A DNA stretch of 61,319 bases from Algoriphagus aquimarinus (GCF_007997215.1 NZ_VORW01000024.1:1-61319); one strand, 5' to 3'. Shown: positions 1 through 9,050, counted from the stretch's first letter. A program made the numbers and translations. Notes: generated from the sequence alone by a model not told the origin.

Positions 1-9
1 TTCCAATTT

Positions 10-116
10 AGGCGGCCTAGCGCAGGGGTCCCACCTCTTCCCATCCCGAACAGAGAAGTTAAGCCCTGCAGCGCCGATGGTACTGGGGTTACACCCGGGA
101 GAGTAGGTCGCCGCCT
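10..116 (+). rRNA. rrf: 5S ribosomal RNA
   Basis: The terminal stem AGGCGGCC / GGTCGCCGCCT closes a region with the standard 5S core (CCATCCCGAACAGAGAAG, then CGATGGTACTGGGGTTACAC). About 107 nt, as usual for Bacteroidota. This is the distal end of an rRNA operon whose 16S and 23S genes would lie before the window. Confidence 0.95.
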
Positions 117-123
117 CATTTAT

Positions 124-158
124 TCAAGCCCTTTGGTTCATTCCAAAGGGCTTTTTGG
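124..158 (+). terminator. rRNA operon terminator
   Basis: An 11-bp inverted repeat AAGCCCTTTGG / CCAAAGGGCTT with a 6-nt loop is followed by a T tract. It lies directly after the 5S gene. Confidence 0.85.
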
Positions 159-368
159 TTTTTTAGACTTTCGTACACTATTCCACATATAGTAGTTCTC
201 CAAAGGAATAAATAGCAGTAGCTTTAATTTACAAGTCCTTATGCTATTTATAGTAAGAGTTTTTGGGGTTATATACGAATTATATATTTAGGCTTTTTCG
301 ATACTATTTGAATTTACATTTTTCATTTTTAGAATATTATTGCAGTTTTGCATCAAAGCCAAATTTGA

Positions 369-1613
369 ATGTCCATTCTATTTAGAGGTCTCCGTATTGT
401 TAATTCTAATGGTTTATCACAACCAAAAGATTACGTTTTTGAAAAAGGAGAATTTACACTTGTTGCCAATAGCAATTCATCGGAATTTAATAAGGAAGTT
501 AATGCAAGTGGTTGGCTCTTGTCTGCTGGTTGGATTGATCTCAGATGTAGTATGGGTGAACCTGGCCATGAATATAAGGAATCAATAGAAAGCCTTGCTG
601 ATTCCTTAGTAGCTAGTGGTTTTTCTGCTGCAGTGATTTTGCCTAACACTGATCCTGTAATCCAGTCTAAGGGAGATGTAGACTTTGTTCTCAATCGTGC
701 AAAACGGTATACTCCTGAATTTTTGATCCAGGGTGCAGTTACAAAAAATACTGACGGTGAAAATCTCACTGAGATTCTAGATATGCACCATCAGTCTGGG
801 GTATCTGTTTTTGGAGAAGGTATCAAGCCTCTATCCAATGGAGATCGTTACATGAAGATCCTCCAATATCTCCAGAAATTTAATGGAGTTCTTTTTGATC
901 ATGCATACGATCCTTTACTAGCAATTTTTGGACATATGCATGAGGGAGAAAATTCAACAATGCTAGGAGTAAAGGGTATTCCAAATCTAGCTGAGGATGT
1001 TGCAATCCAGAGAAATCTAGAGATACTCCGATATGCTGGAGGACGTGTTCATTTTCAAACAATCAATACTGCAAAAGGAGTAGATCTAATCAGACAAGCA
1101 AAGTCAGAGGGGCTTAATGTGACCGCCGATGTATCAATTTACCAATTGTTATTTTCTGATGGAGATTTGATGGATTTTGACCCAAATCTTAAAGTATTAC
1201 CTCCTTTTAGAGGGGAATCAGATCGGATTGCTTTATTGGAAGGTATAAAGGATGGAACAATTGATGCCTTAGTCAGTAATCATCAACCAGAAGATCGTGA
1301 TTCTAAGTTTATGGAATTTGACTTAGCTAATTTCGGCATGGTCGGTTTGCAGACATTTCTTCCTGCACTAGTCTTGCTAGAAAAAGAATTAGGCTGGGAT
1401 TTATTAATTGAAAAAATCACATCTGGCCCAGAATCCATTTTGCCTCATAACCTGACTAAGTCATGGACAATTTTTGATCCAGAAGCTGAATGGACTTACA
1501 ATGAGAAATCAAACAAGTCACTTTCTTCGAATTCTCCATGGTATGGAAATGAATTAAAAGGTCAAGTAAAATACGTAATTCAAAAAGGGCAATTAATAGA
1601 AGTTAATGTATAG
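369..1613 (+). CDS. dihydroorotase-like protein lacking metal ligands
   Basis: A 414-residue member of the class I dihydroorotase (PyrC/allantoinase) amidohydrolase family. The fold is recognisable from LPNTDP (91-96), MHEGENS (190-196), KVLPPFRGESDR (275-286) and DGTIDALVSNHQPE (295-308). The residues that build the active site are changed: the usual DxHxHxREPG reads DLRCSMGEPG (57-66), the HixH segment reads VHFQTIN (227-233), and the catalytic Asp of the ATDHAPH motif is Asn304. I therefore infer a catalytically inactive homologue, comparable to the PyrC-prime subunits that support aspartate carbamoyltransferase in pseudomonads; its partner here is unknown. It overlaps the next gene by 8 bp and leads a five-gene operon. 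An automatic annotation would probably read 'dihydroorotase'. Confidence 0.85.
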   Translation: MSILFRGLRIVNSNGLSQPKDYVFEKGEFTLVANSNSSEFNKEVNASGWLLSAGWIDLRCSMGEPGHEYKESIESLADSLVASGFSAAVILPNTDPVIQSKGDVDFVLNRAKRYTPEFLIQGAVTKNTDGENLTEILDMHHQSGVSVFGEGIKPLSNGDRYMKILQYLQKFNGVLFDHAYDPLLAIFGHMHEGENSTMLGVKGIPNLAEDVAIQRNLEILRYAGGRVHFQTINTAKGVDLIRQAKSEGLNVTADVSIYQLLFSDGDLMDFDPNLKVLPPFRGESDRIALLEGIKDGTIDALVSNHQPEDRDSKFMEFDLANFGMVGLQTFLPALVLLEKELGWDLLIEKITSGPESILPHNLTKSWTIFDPEAEWTYNEKSNKSLSSNSPWYGNELKGQVKYVIQKGQLIEVNV

Positions 1614-2118
1614 ATTCTTCAGTTCAGCATACAAGTTTGGTGGAATCGCCGGAGCTTTAAGTATTATAGCATTTATCACACTTTCTTTTTTGTATCCAGA
1701 TCCAACTAATCTTAACCTGGTTTTTGGTTATGTAATTACTCCCATAGCAATATTTCTAGCAATCAAATTTTTCAAGGAATATAGTAACAATGGCTATCTG
1801 TCTTTTGCGGAAGGCATGTCAGTAGGATTTGTTGCCTATATGTTGGAAGCCATTATCTCCTTGGGTGGAATATGGCTTGTGTTGTTAATAAATCCTGATT
1901 TGTTTGATCAAGTTAAGATTTCGAAGCTTGATGTATTGGCCACCAACAGGGAATCTATTGTCGCTCAGGTAGGTGAGAATTCATTTGACATGACGCTGGA
2001 AAGCATCAAAAATATGGTGCCGTGGGACATAGCTTTGAATGATGCCCTATGGAAAATCATCCCTGGTCTTTTTTTTACTATTATTATTTCAATTATTTTA
2101 AGAAAAAATCCTAACTAA
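1606..2118 (+). CDS. DUF4199 family membrane protein
   Basis: A 170-residue integral membrane protein with hydrophobic segments near 12-30, 40-55, 73-98 and 148-165, and a polar stretch between the third and fourth. The size and pattern fit the DUF4199 family, which is common in Bacteroidota and has no established function. The start codon lies inside the last codons of the dihydroorotase-like gene (8-bp overlap), so the two are probably translationally coupled. A second, diverged DUF4199-type gene follows 7 bp later. Confidence 0.75.
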   Translation: MYRFFSSAYKFGGIAGALSIIAFITLSFLYPDPTNLNLVFGYVITPIAIFLAIKFFKEYSNNGYLSFAEGMSVGFVAYMLEAIISLGGIWLVLLINPDLFDQVKISKLDVLATNRESIVAQVGENSFDMTLESIKNMVPWDIALNDALWKIIPGLFFTIIISIILRKNPN

Positions 2119-2125
2119 TAATCTT

Positions 2126-2674
2126 ATGGAAGAGCAACAATCTCCTTTTCAGGCTGCAATTAAGCCTGGTTTAACAATCGGCTTGGTATCTTTGGCGCTT
2201 ACTTTTATAGCATATTTTATTGATGCCACACTTTTAGGGTCAGGATGGTTTGGACTAGTGGCTCTTGTCATGTTCTTTGTATTGATTATATATTTTGGTG
2301 CCCAGTATAGAACTGAATTAGGAGGTTTCATGAGTTTTGGAACTGCATTTAATTTTAGCTTCGTTACTATGGTGATTTCGGGTTTGATTAGCTTAATAGG
2401 GCAACTCCTTTTATTTCATGTGATTGATCCTTCCCTTGCTGGGGTATTGGCAGATCAGGCGTTTGAGACTAGTTTGTCCATGATGGAAAAATTCGGTCAA
2501 GATCCAGATGCTATGGACCCGGCTATGCTTGAAGAAATAAGAAAAAGTACCGCTGGAAGCTTTACCTTAGCTGGTCAAATAAAGAGTTTTGGTATTGGAC
2601 TTATTGTGTATGCAATTATTGCCTTAATTTTGGGAGCAATCCTAAAGAAGAGAGACAAGTCTCTCGATTATTAA
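2126..2674 (+). CDS. DUF4199 family membrane protein (second copy)
   Basis: 182 residues with four predicted transmembrane helices (about 14-34, 38-58, 70-95 and 152-174). A Met/Asp-rich loop including SMMEKFGQDPDAMDP precedes the last helix. It shares its layout with the upstream DUF4199 gene but the sequences have diverged, which suggests an old tandem duplication. The glycosyltransferase gene starts 3 bp after the stop, so they are probably one transcript. Function unknown; a role in envelope glycolipid synthesis is only suggested by the neighbours. Confidence 0.72.
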   Translation: MEEQQSPFQAAIKPGLTIGLVSLALTFIAYFIDATLLGSGWFGLVALVMFFVLIIYFGAQYRTELGGFMSFGTAFNFSFVTMVISGLISLIGQLLLFHVIDPSLAGVLADQAFETSLSMMEKFGQDPDAMDPAMLEEIRKSTAGSFTLAGQIKSFGIGLIVYAIIALILGAILKKRDKSLDY

Positions 2675-2677
2675 ATT

Positions 2678-3640
2678 ATGACCCAAATTTCAGTTGTAGT
2701 TCCTGTATTTAACGAAGAGGAGTCTCTGCCTGAATTAACTCTTTGGATTAGCCGTGTCATGCATGATCACGGCTTTTCTTATGAATTGATTTATATAAAT
2801 GACGGAAGCTCGGATAATTCATGGGCGATTATTAATTCACTTTCCCAAGAATCTAGTGAGGTAAAGGGCATCAATTTTACCAGAAATTATGGGAAATCCG
2901 CTGCATTGGATGCCGGCTTTAAAAAAGCCTGCGGTGATGTTGTAATTACTATGGATTCTGACCTACAAGATAGCCCAGACGAAATGCCTGGCCTGTATGT
3001 AATGATCACTGAGGGAAAATTTGATGTGGTGTCTGGTTGGAAAAAAGATCGTCATGATCCTTTAGGGAAGACTATACCATCACGATTTTTTAATGGAGTG
3101 ACACGCTGGATCTCAGGAATCAAACTGCATGATTTTAATTGTGGATTGAAAGCCTATCGACTTAAAGTAGTGAAGAACATCCATATCTACGGAGAAATGC
3201 ACAGATACATCCCCTTACTTGCTAAGTGGAATGGCTTTGGGAAGATAGGAGAGAAAGTGGTGCAGCATCAAGCTAGAAAATACGGCTATTCTAAGTTTGG
3301 AATAGAGCGATTCTTAAATGGTTTTCTGGATTTGATCTCCGTTTCTTTTGTACATCGTTACAAAAAGAAGCCGATGCACTTTTTTGGATTCTTAGGAAGC
3401 TTTTCTTTTTTCACAGGATTTATAATCACTTGTTGGTTGATTTTTGAGAAAGTATATGGCTTAAGCAAAGGACATAAAGTACGGGAAATTACCGATCAGC
3501 CTTTATTCTTTTTGGCACTGGTGGCCTTAATTATAGGCGTGCAGTTATTTGTAACTGGGTTCATAGCCGAGTTAATGACCTCTAACCAATCCAAAGAAGC
3601 TGAGTATAAAATTGACGAGGAGATTAACTTCGATTTCTGA
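2678..3640 (+). CDS. GT2 glycosyltransferase, polyprenyl-phosphate type
   Basis: A 320-residue family 2 glycosyltransferase with a GT-A fold at the N-terminus: VVVPVFNEE (6-14), NDGSSD (41-46) and the metal-binding DSDLQD (93-98). Two C-terminal transmembrane helices (about 230-255 and 275-300) give the layout of DPM1/GtrB/ArnC-like enzymes, which load a sugar on to a polyprenyl phosphate at the inner membrane. The sugar cannot be read from sequence. Its stop codon overlaps the next gene's start by one base, so the two glycosyltransferases probably act in one envelope pathway. Confidence 0.88.
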   Translation: MTQISVVVPVFNEEESLPELTLWISRVMHDHGFSYELIYINDGSSDNSWAIINSLSQESSEVKGINFTRNYGKSAALDAGFKKACGDVVITMDSDLQDSPDEMPGLYVMITEGKFDVVSGWKKDRHDPLGKTIPSRFFNGVTRWISGIKLHDFNCGLKAYRLKVVKNIHIYGEMHRYIPLLAKWNGFGKIGEKVVQHQARKYGYSKFGIERFLNGFLDLISVSFVHRYKKKPMHFFGFLGSFSFFTGFIITCWLIFEKVYGLSKGHKVREITDQPLFFLALVALIIGVQLFVTGFIAELMTSNQSKEAEYKIDEEINFDF

Positions 3641-4602
3641 TGAAGTTCTCGGTAATCATACCGGTTTTTAATCGACCTGACGAATTACGTGAATTACTTC
3701 ATAGTCTCACCAAGCAGAGCATTGCGGATTTTGAAGTTGTAGTGATCGAGGACGGGTCCACTATTGATTCTAAAAAAGTGATTACCAGTTTTGACGATCT
3801 ACTCCAATTCCAATATTTAGTACAGGCGAATACAGGGCAAGGTTTTGCCAGAAACAATGGGATGAAGATCGCCAAGAGTGAGTTTTTTGTCATTCTTGAT
3901 TCTGATGTGATTTTACCAAAAGATTATTTGCAGGAATTAGCAAGAGCTATTGACATCAGAAAACTTGATGCTTTTGGTGGGCCAGATGCTGCGGATAAGG
4001 ATTTTTCGGCTTTGCAGAAAGCAATGGATTTCGCAATGACATCTTTTTGGACCACAGGTGGAATTCGTGGGAAAATGAAAGATCCTGCCAAATACCAAGC
4101 TCGTGGGTTCAATATGGGAGTATCGAGAAAAGTATTTGAAGCTACTGGTGGTTTTGTAGATCCAAATCAAGGAGAGGATATAGAATGGAGTATTCGTATT
4201 AAGAAAGCAGGATTCAAGCTAGAATTGGTAAAGGATGCTTTCGTGTATCACAAACGTAAAAACACGCTTACATCATTTGCCAAGCAAGCTTTTTCATTTG
4301 GGAGGAATCGAGTGAATGTATCCAGGTTCCATCCTGGAGCTATAAAGTTGGTTCACTGGTTGCCAACAGCTTTTTTGCTGTTTAGTCTTTCAATCCCTTT
4401 TTTCTTTTTTGTGAATAAACTACTATTTCTACTCAGTACAGGTGTGTTTATAATATGGAGTGTAGGCGTTATTATTTCTTCTGCAGTGCAAAATAAGTCA
4501 GCTAAAGTCGGGATTTTAAGTTGGTTCACTTCAGTTTTGCAGCTTTGGTCCTATGGACTTGGATTGCCTTTGGAGCTTTTTAGGAAATATGTAAAAGGTT
4601 AA
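3640..4602 (+). CDS. GT2 glycosyltransferase
   Basis: A 320-residue family 2 glycosyltransferase. The N-terminal GT-A domain has FSVIIPVFNRPDE, EDGS (37-40) and DSDV (87-90), and GEDIEWSIR near 178 resembles the acceptor-side ED motif. Two hydrophobic helices follow (about 240-262 and 266-287), so the protein is membrane anchored. The predicted role is transfer of a sugar to an envelope glycan or lipid acceptor. It is the last gene of the operon, and its stop codon overlaps the stop of the convergent methyltransferase gene by 3 bp. No terminator is visible between them. Confidence 0.85.
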   Translation: MKFSVIIPVFNRPDELRELLHSLTKQSIADFEVVVIEDGSTIDSKKVITSFDDLLQFQYLVQANTGQGFARNNGMKIAKSEFFVILDSDVILPKDYLQELARAIDIRKLDAFGGPDAADKDFSALQKAMDFAMTSFWTTGGIRGKMKDPAKYQARGFNMGVSRKVFEATGGFVDPNQGEDIEWSIRIKKAGFKLELVKDAFVYHKRKNTLTSFAKQAFSFGRNRVNVSRFHPGAIKLVHWLPTAFLLFSLSIPFFFFVNKLLFLLSTGVFIIWSVGVIISSAVQNKSAKVGILSWFTSVLQLWSYGLGLPLELFRKYVKG

Positions 4603-5363
4603 TTACCCTTTCTACAAACAAAGATCACTTCTTCAGATGGGAGTGCGTTTTGCTTAACAATAGCTGAGGAGATTTCTTTTACAAAATGGTTTTCTTCAAT
4701 CAACAATCCTGATTTTCTCAAACGCTCAGCATAGTCTTTTCCGAACTTTCGGACATGGTCTCTCTGCCCAAATATGCGTTCGCGTTCTGCTGGGTCTGTG
4801 ATTTTCTTGTCTTCTAACGTCTTTTCGATAGGATAGACAGGCGACTGGAGTATCCCCCATCCACTTGGTTTCAAAACACGATTGAACTCAGCACAAGCCC
4901 TAATGTCATCCTCCACATGTTCCAAGACATGGTTACAAAAAACTACATCAAAGCTGTTTTCTGGGAAAGGAATGTCGTGTACATCCATTTTTACTTTTGC
5001 CAAAGGCGATTCTATATCTGCTGTGATGTAATCTAAATTTATCAACCTTTCGAATCTCTCAATAAAGCAATGCTCCGGCGCCACATGAAGCACTCGAAGT
5101 GGAGCTGTGAAAAAGTCTGTCTTTTCTTTAAGAAAAAGCCACATCAAGCGATGACGCTCCAGTGATAAGCAATTTGGGCAAAGTGCATTTGCTCTTGCTA
5201 TTCGACCGTATGGGAGAAATTTCTTATAGCTATGATCACATACAGGACAAGTGACATCTTTACCAGAATTCATCTGAGCAAAAACTTTCATCACTAAAGG
5301 ACTAACTCTCTGTAATAGCGGCCTTGGGACGTAGCGAATAACGAAACTGATAATAGATTTCAT
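4599..5363 (-). CDS. SAM-dependent methyltransferase with zinc-ribbon-like segment
   Basis: 254 residues. Residues 38-65 hold two cysteine pairs (CPVC ... LCPNC) that look like a small zinc ribbon. A class I methyltransferase domain follows: VLHVAPE replaces the usual glycine-rich motif I, DVHDIPFPENSFDVVFC gives motifs II/III, and NHVLEHVEDD matches Methyltransf_11 proteins. The substrate is unknown. The gene is transcribed alone, convergent with the glycosyltransferase operon, and its neighbours hint at a sugar or lipid substrate. The altered motif I makes SAM binding likely but not certain. Confidence 0.78.
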   Translation of the reverse strand: MKSIISFVIRYVPRPLLQRVSPLVMKVFAQMNSGKDVTCPVCDHSYKKFLPYGRIARANALCPNCLSLERHRLMWLFLKEKTDFFTAPLRVLHVAPEHCFIERFERLINLDYITADIESPLAKVKMDVHDIPFPENSFDVVFCNHVLEHVEDDIRACAEFNRVLKPSGWGILQSPVYPIEKTLEDKKITDPAERERIFGQRDHVRKFGKDYAERLRKSGLLIEENHFVKEISSAIVKQNALPSEEVIFVCRKGN

Positions 5364-5546
5364 GATTGATTGTAATCAGGCTGCAAGTTAAGCAAAGGGC
5401 CAAAAGGAGCGTAATGAAAGTGAATGTTTTACTTTTTTTAGATTTTTTATGAATTCAAGTATAATAACTCTCTTGTTTGTGGGGAATCAATCAGTATTTT
5501 AGTTGATGTGAATAATTCTTCAGTTAAAATCCAAAAATTCGCCTTT

Positions 5547-7040
5547 ATGAAGATCAGGAGATTACTTTTTTTACAGTCCTTTTTTATACCTCTTACTTTG
5601 GGAGCAGCTTTCAATTTTGCGCAAGCTCAAGAAGCCACTACGTTTACCTTAAAAGAAGTGGTGCAGCATGCCAAGGATAATTCTTCATATGCACTCCGAA
5701 TAAAGACAGTTAGAGAGAATAGCTATTGGCAGTACAGATTATTCAAGGCAGACTATAATCCTCAATTAAGATTGACAGGGACTATTCCACAATATTATCA
5801 ATCCTACAATCAAATTACTCAACCAGATGGTTCTATTGAATTTCTCGAAGTGAAACAAAACCTGATGGATTTGGGATTGGGATTAGAGCAAGTAATAGGA
5901 GCAACAGGTGGGACTGTTTCGGTGAATACTTCTACCAATAGGTTTGATAATTTCCTTGCTTTTCCAGGCGAGCCACAGACCCAGTATTCTGGCGTACCTG
6001 TAAGTGTGGCATTGCAACAGCCAATTTTTGCTTATAATCGATTCAAATGGGAAAAAAAGATTGAGCCTTTATTGTATGAAGAGAGCAAGCGTGAATATGT
6101 GGCGGATATGGAAGGGGTTTCTGTCTACGTGACCCAATTGTATTTTGATTATTTAATCGCACAGGTTAATGCAGAGATTGCTACTACGAATCTAAAGAAT
6201 ACGGAAGATATTTTCTCCATAGAAAAGAAACGGAATGAAATGGGAGTGACTCCTGAAGATGAGCTTTTGCAAATAGAATTACAGGTGCTAAATGCTAAGC
6301 AGGCAAGAGCAGAAGCACAACTATCTTTAGAAAAGACAGCTTTTGCAATGAATTCATTTATTGGACTTAATCAATCTTCCAAGCTGAATCTAATCTCACC
6401 TGTTGATATTCCTGATTTTGAAGTAGATGTTGATCGTGCAATTGAGCTTGCTTTTCAAAACAGAGCTGAGGCAATTGGCTTTGATCGACAGAAAACCGTG
6501 GCTGAATCTCAGGTGGCTCAGGCAAAAGGAGAGCGTTTCCAAGTGCTCCTAAATGCTAGGTATGGCTATAATAATGCGGCGCTTAATTTTCCTGACCTCT
6601 ATCAGAATCCCAACACTCAAGCACTTGTAAGTCTAGGGCTTTCGGTTCCAATATTAGACTGGGGTAGAAATAAGGCAAGAATGTCTATGGCAATGGCTAA
6701 CCAAGAGCTAGTAGAATATACTGTAGACCAGGAGTTGATTAATTTTCAACAAGAAGTTTTTACTCAAGTGAAGACTTTCATAATGATCAAAGATCGCCTA
6801 AATGTGAGTAAAGTATCGGATGACGTCGCTCAACGCAGATATGATATCGCACTGAGAAGATACCAGACAGGAAATGTGACTATTACCAATCTCAACATAG
6901 CACAAAATGAAAAAGACTCTAATAAAAGAGCCTTTTATACATCCTTGCAGGATTTTTGGGTAGCCTATTATGAGTTAAGAGCACTCACTTTGTATGATTT
7001 CGAAAATGAGACATTGCTCTATAGACCTGAATTAGATTAG
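5547..7040 (+). CDS. TolC family outer membrane channel protein
   Basis: A 497-residue outer membrane efflux protein with two OEP repeats rich in coiled coil (about 45-250 and 270-480). I chose the ATG at 5547 over an in-frame GTG at 5508 because it begins directly with a signal peptide (MKIRRLLFLQSFF ... AQAQ, cleavage near residue 28). It would form a trimeric exit duct for a type I or RND system. No membrane fusion protein or pump gene is adjacent, so the partner is encoded elsewhere. Confidence 0.88.
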   Translation: MKIRRLLFLQSFFIPLTLGAAFNFAQAQEATTFTLKEVVQHAKDNSSYALRIKTVRENSYWQYRLFKADYNPQLRLTGTIPQYYQSYNQITQPDGSIEFLEVKQNLMDLGLGLEQVIGATGGTVSVNTSTNRFDNFLAFPGEPQTQYSGVPVSVALQQPIFAYNRFKWEKKIEPLLYEESKREYVADMEGVSVYVTQLYFDYLIAQVNAEIATTNLKNTEDIFSIEKKRNEMGVTPEDELLQIELQVLNAKQARAEAQLSLEKTAFAMNSFIGLNQSSKLNLISPVDIPDFEVDVDRAIELAFQNRAEAIGFDRQKTVAESQVAQAKGERFQVLLNARYGYNNAALNFPDLYQNPNTQALVSLGLSVPILDWGRNKARMSMAMANQELVEYTVDQELINFQQEVFTQVKTFIMIKDRLNVSKVSDDVAQRRYDIALRRYQTGNVTITNLNIAQNEKDSNKRAFYTSLQDFWVAYYELRALTLYDFENETLLYRPELD

Positions 7041-7055
7041 CAAAACAATGAGTAC

Positions 7056-7400
7056 TTAGGTATTTTTTTTAATGTACTCTTCTAGCTTACGCATCTTTTT
7101 GTCAAGCTTCTCGATGGACTTGGATTGCTTACTCATCTTTTTGGTGATTTTCTCCACGTCATTTGGAGAAAGCTTCCCTGCTGAGTTCTTTTTGTCATAG
7201 TCAGCTCTTGCTTTCGCAAGTTTTTCGACTGCTTTGCGGTGATCCTCTTTGTACTTTTCGAGTTGAACTTTTGATTTCTCTATTTTTTCTTGAGTTTTTG
7301 CATCTGCAGTTGAGGTGCTTACTACTTGTGCCATTACTTCAGATGGAGATAAGTATATCAATCCTCCTAAAAGTATAAATGCATAGATTAGTTTTTTCAT
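7056..7400 (-). CDS. small secreted coiled-coil protein
   Basis: 114 residues from the Met of MKKLIYAFILLGG; an in-frame ATG 24 bp upstream is less likely because it would put a polar leader ahead of the signal peptide. The signal peptide ends near VMAQ, and the mature part is highly charged, with heptad-like Lys/Glu repeats (EKIEKSKVQLEKYKEDHRK, then MSKQSKSIEKLDKKMRKLE), so it is probably a periplasmic helical hairpin. I do not recognise the family. It is convergent with the TolC-like gene, only 15 bp from its stop codon. Confidence 0.65.
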   Translation of the reverse strand: MKKLIYAFILLGGLIYLSPSEVMAQVVSTSTADAKTQEKIEKSKVQLEKYKEDHRKAVEKLAKARADYDKKNSAGKLSPNDVEKITKKMSKQSKSIEKLDKKMRKLEEYIKKNT

Positions 7401-7453
7401 GAATTTTCTCGAGTTATGTGACAAAGATACAACAGATAAATACTCGATCTGGT

Positions 7454-7633
7454 TTATTCTAAATTAGAATTCCCTGGATCTCCCTTAGGTAGGCGCCCAG
7501 CTTTTTTAAGCGATTCACGAATGACCCATTCAAGTTGTCCATTGGTACTACGGAACTCATCTGCGGCCCATTTTTCGATCGCTTTCATCATGTTCTCATC
7601 CAGCCGTAGTGCAAATGCTTTCTTCTTTGGCAT
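7454..7633 (-). CDS. Arc-like ribbon-helix-helix protein
   Basis: 59 residues beginning MPKKKAFALRLDENMMKAIE and ending at a TAA at 7454-7456. The short beta strand (KKAFALRL) followed by two helices (ENMMKAIEKWAADEF; STNGQLEWVIRESLKKAG) is the ribbon-helix-helix fold of Arc/MetJ-type DNA-binding proteins. It starts 3 bp after the stop of the membrane protein gene and is the last gene of the SPFH operon. It may autoregulate the operon, but no target site is visible. Confidence rests on the clear fold pattern and tight spacing. Confidence 0.8.
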   Translation of the reverse strand: MPKKKAFALRLDENMMKAIEKWAADEFRSTNGQLEWVIRESLKKAGRLPKGDPGNSNLE

Positions 7634-7636
7634 AAT

Positions 7637-8125
7637 TTATTCCTCCATCCAGTTTTCTATAAAGCCTGTAAGTTCTTTAGACTTCATCGTTCCGATCAAT
7701 ATTTTTTTCTTTTCTCCCACATCCAAAAGAATGCCTTCATCACCGAGCACTGAGTATGCCTTGGTCGTTTTGTTTCCCTTAATTCCCCATCCTCCATAAT
7801 CTGAAATTGGACTGTATTTAATTACCTCAGCTGAGGCAATTATCGCTTTAGGGTATTGCCTCCATGTTCTGATGAAGGGCAAATACCTAAAAGAAATATT
7901 GTCATCATCTATTCTAGTCTCCAGCTTCAGGTTCAGAATTAGGGAAAGAATCAAGGCCATTGTGCCAAGAACTACTCCTAATGCAATCGCCATTTCTTGC
8001 TTGTCTTCCGAAGTAGCGTACAATACAATCAATAATATCAGTATGGGCACCTCTGCCAAGATGATAAAGTACATGACCCAAGTACCTATATAAGTTTGGC
8101 TTTCTTTGAAAATTCGATTAGCCAT
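7637..8125 (-). CDS. two-helix membrane protein, PH-like C-terminal region
   Basis: 162 residues. Two hydrophobic helices (about 14-38 and 45-67) are followed by a soluble part rich in beta strands (ETRIDDDNISFRYLPF, KAYSVLGDEGILLDVGEKK) that resembles a bacterial PH-like domain. No enzyme motif is seen. It sits between the SPFH gene (2-bp gap) and the ribbon-helix-helix gene (3-bp gap), so it is probably a dedicated partner of the SPFH scaffold. Function unknown. Confidence 0.7.
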   Translation of the reverse strand: MANRIFKESQTYIGTWVMYFIILAEVPILILLIVLYATSEDKQEMAIALGVVLGTMALILSLILNLKLETRIDDDNISFRYLPFIRTWRQYPKAIIASAEVIKYSPISDYGGWGIKGNKTTKAYSVLGDEGILLDVGEKKKILIGTMKSKELTGFIENWMEE

Positions 8126-8127
8126 TG

Positions 8128-8979
8128 CTACTGATTTAATGTCCCGACGTTTAGCACTGGAGTTGCGCTCTTGTCAGAGCAAAGTACCACCATGAGGTTA
8201 GATACCATCACTGCTTTTTTCTCATCATCAAATTCAATGATGTCTTTCATCTTGAGATCGGCCAGAGCCATTTCTACCATTCCGACTGCACCTTCTACTA
8301 TTTTATGACGTGCTGCTACGATTGCTGTAGCTTGCTGTCTTTGGAGCATCGCCGATGCGATCTCTGAGGAATAAGCCAAGTGTGAAATTCTGGCTTCGAT
8401 CACTTTAATCCCTGCGTGATACAGTCGATCGCTAATTTCTTTTTCCAAGGAATGATTGACCTCTTCAACTCCTGACCTCAAAGTGATTTCAGCTCCTTCA
8501 GCTTCAAAATTATCATATGGATATAGTCCTGCCATTTTGCGTATGGCTGCGTCAGATTGTAAATGGACGAAATTTTCATAATCATCCACATCAAATGTAG
8601 CCTTGAAAGTATCTTCCACTTGCCAGACTACGATGGTTCCTATCATTACAGGGTTACCAATTTTATCATTTACCTTCACTGGTTTGTTTTCGAAGTTTCT
8701 CACTCGAAGAGATATTTTCTTCTTGGTCATGAAAGGATTGACCCAGTAAAACCCGTTGGCTTTCACGCTTCCTTTGTAGTTGCCAAAAAGTAACATAACC
8801 ATCGATTTATTTGGTTCTACTATAAAGAACCCACCAAGACAGATCAAAGCTGTCACAACCGATAAAATACCGACTACTATCATGATTTGCTGAATAAAAA
8901 GTGCTACTGCAAAAATGATAAGTCCAAGAACGAACAGGATCATGAAATATCCTGACATAGGTTTGGTAATCTTTTCCAT
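8128..8979 (-). CDS. SPFH/band 7 domain membrane scaffold protein
   Basis: 283 residues. Two N-terminal transmembrane helices (about 8-29 and 31-52) are followed by a band 7 domain: PNKSMVMLLFGNYKGSVK, GFYWVNPF, then VRNFENKPVKVND. A long helix near 200-235 contains RQQATAIVAARHKIVEGAV. SPFH proteins (stomatin, flotillin, HflC relatives) oligomerise into rings at the membrane and organise lipid or protein microdomains. It is the first gene of a tight three-gene operon and no NfeD partner is present. Confidence 0.88.
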   Translation of the reverse strand: MEKITKPMSGYFMILFVLGLIIFAVALFIQQIMIVVGILSVVTALICLGGFFIVEPNKSMVMLLFGNYKGSVKANGFYWVNPFMTKKKISLRVRNFENKPVKVNDKIGNPVMIGTIVVWQVEDTFKATFDVDDYENFVHLQSDAAIRKMAGLYPYDNFEAEGAEITLRSGVEEVNHSLEKEISDRLYHAGIKVIEARISHLAYSSEIASAMLQRQQATAIVAARHKIVEGAVGMVEMALADLKMKDIIEFDDEKKAVMVSNLMVVLCSDKSATPVLNVGTLNQ

Positions 8980-9050
8980 ATTGTTATGATGTTAAAATGA
9001 TATCATATTAAATTACGAAAAAAAAATTAGGTTGGTTCAAGTTTTACGAA

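Noticed and set aside
431..769. Minus-strand open frame of 112 codons inside the dihydroorotase-like gene
   Set aside because: Antiphase shadow of a clear gene; no family resemblance, and the sense frame is strongly supported.
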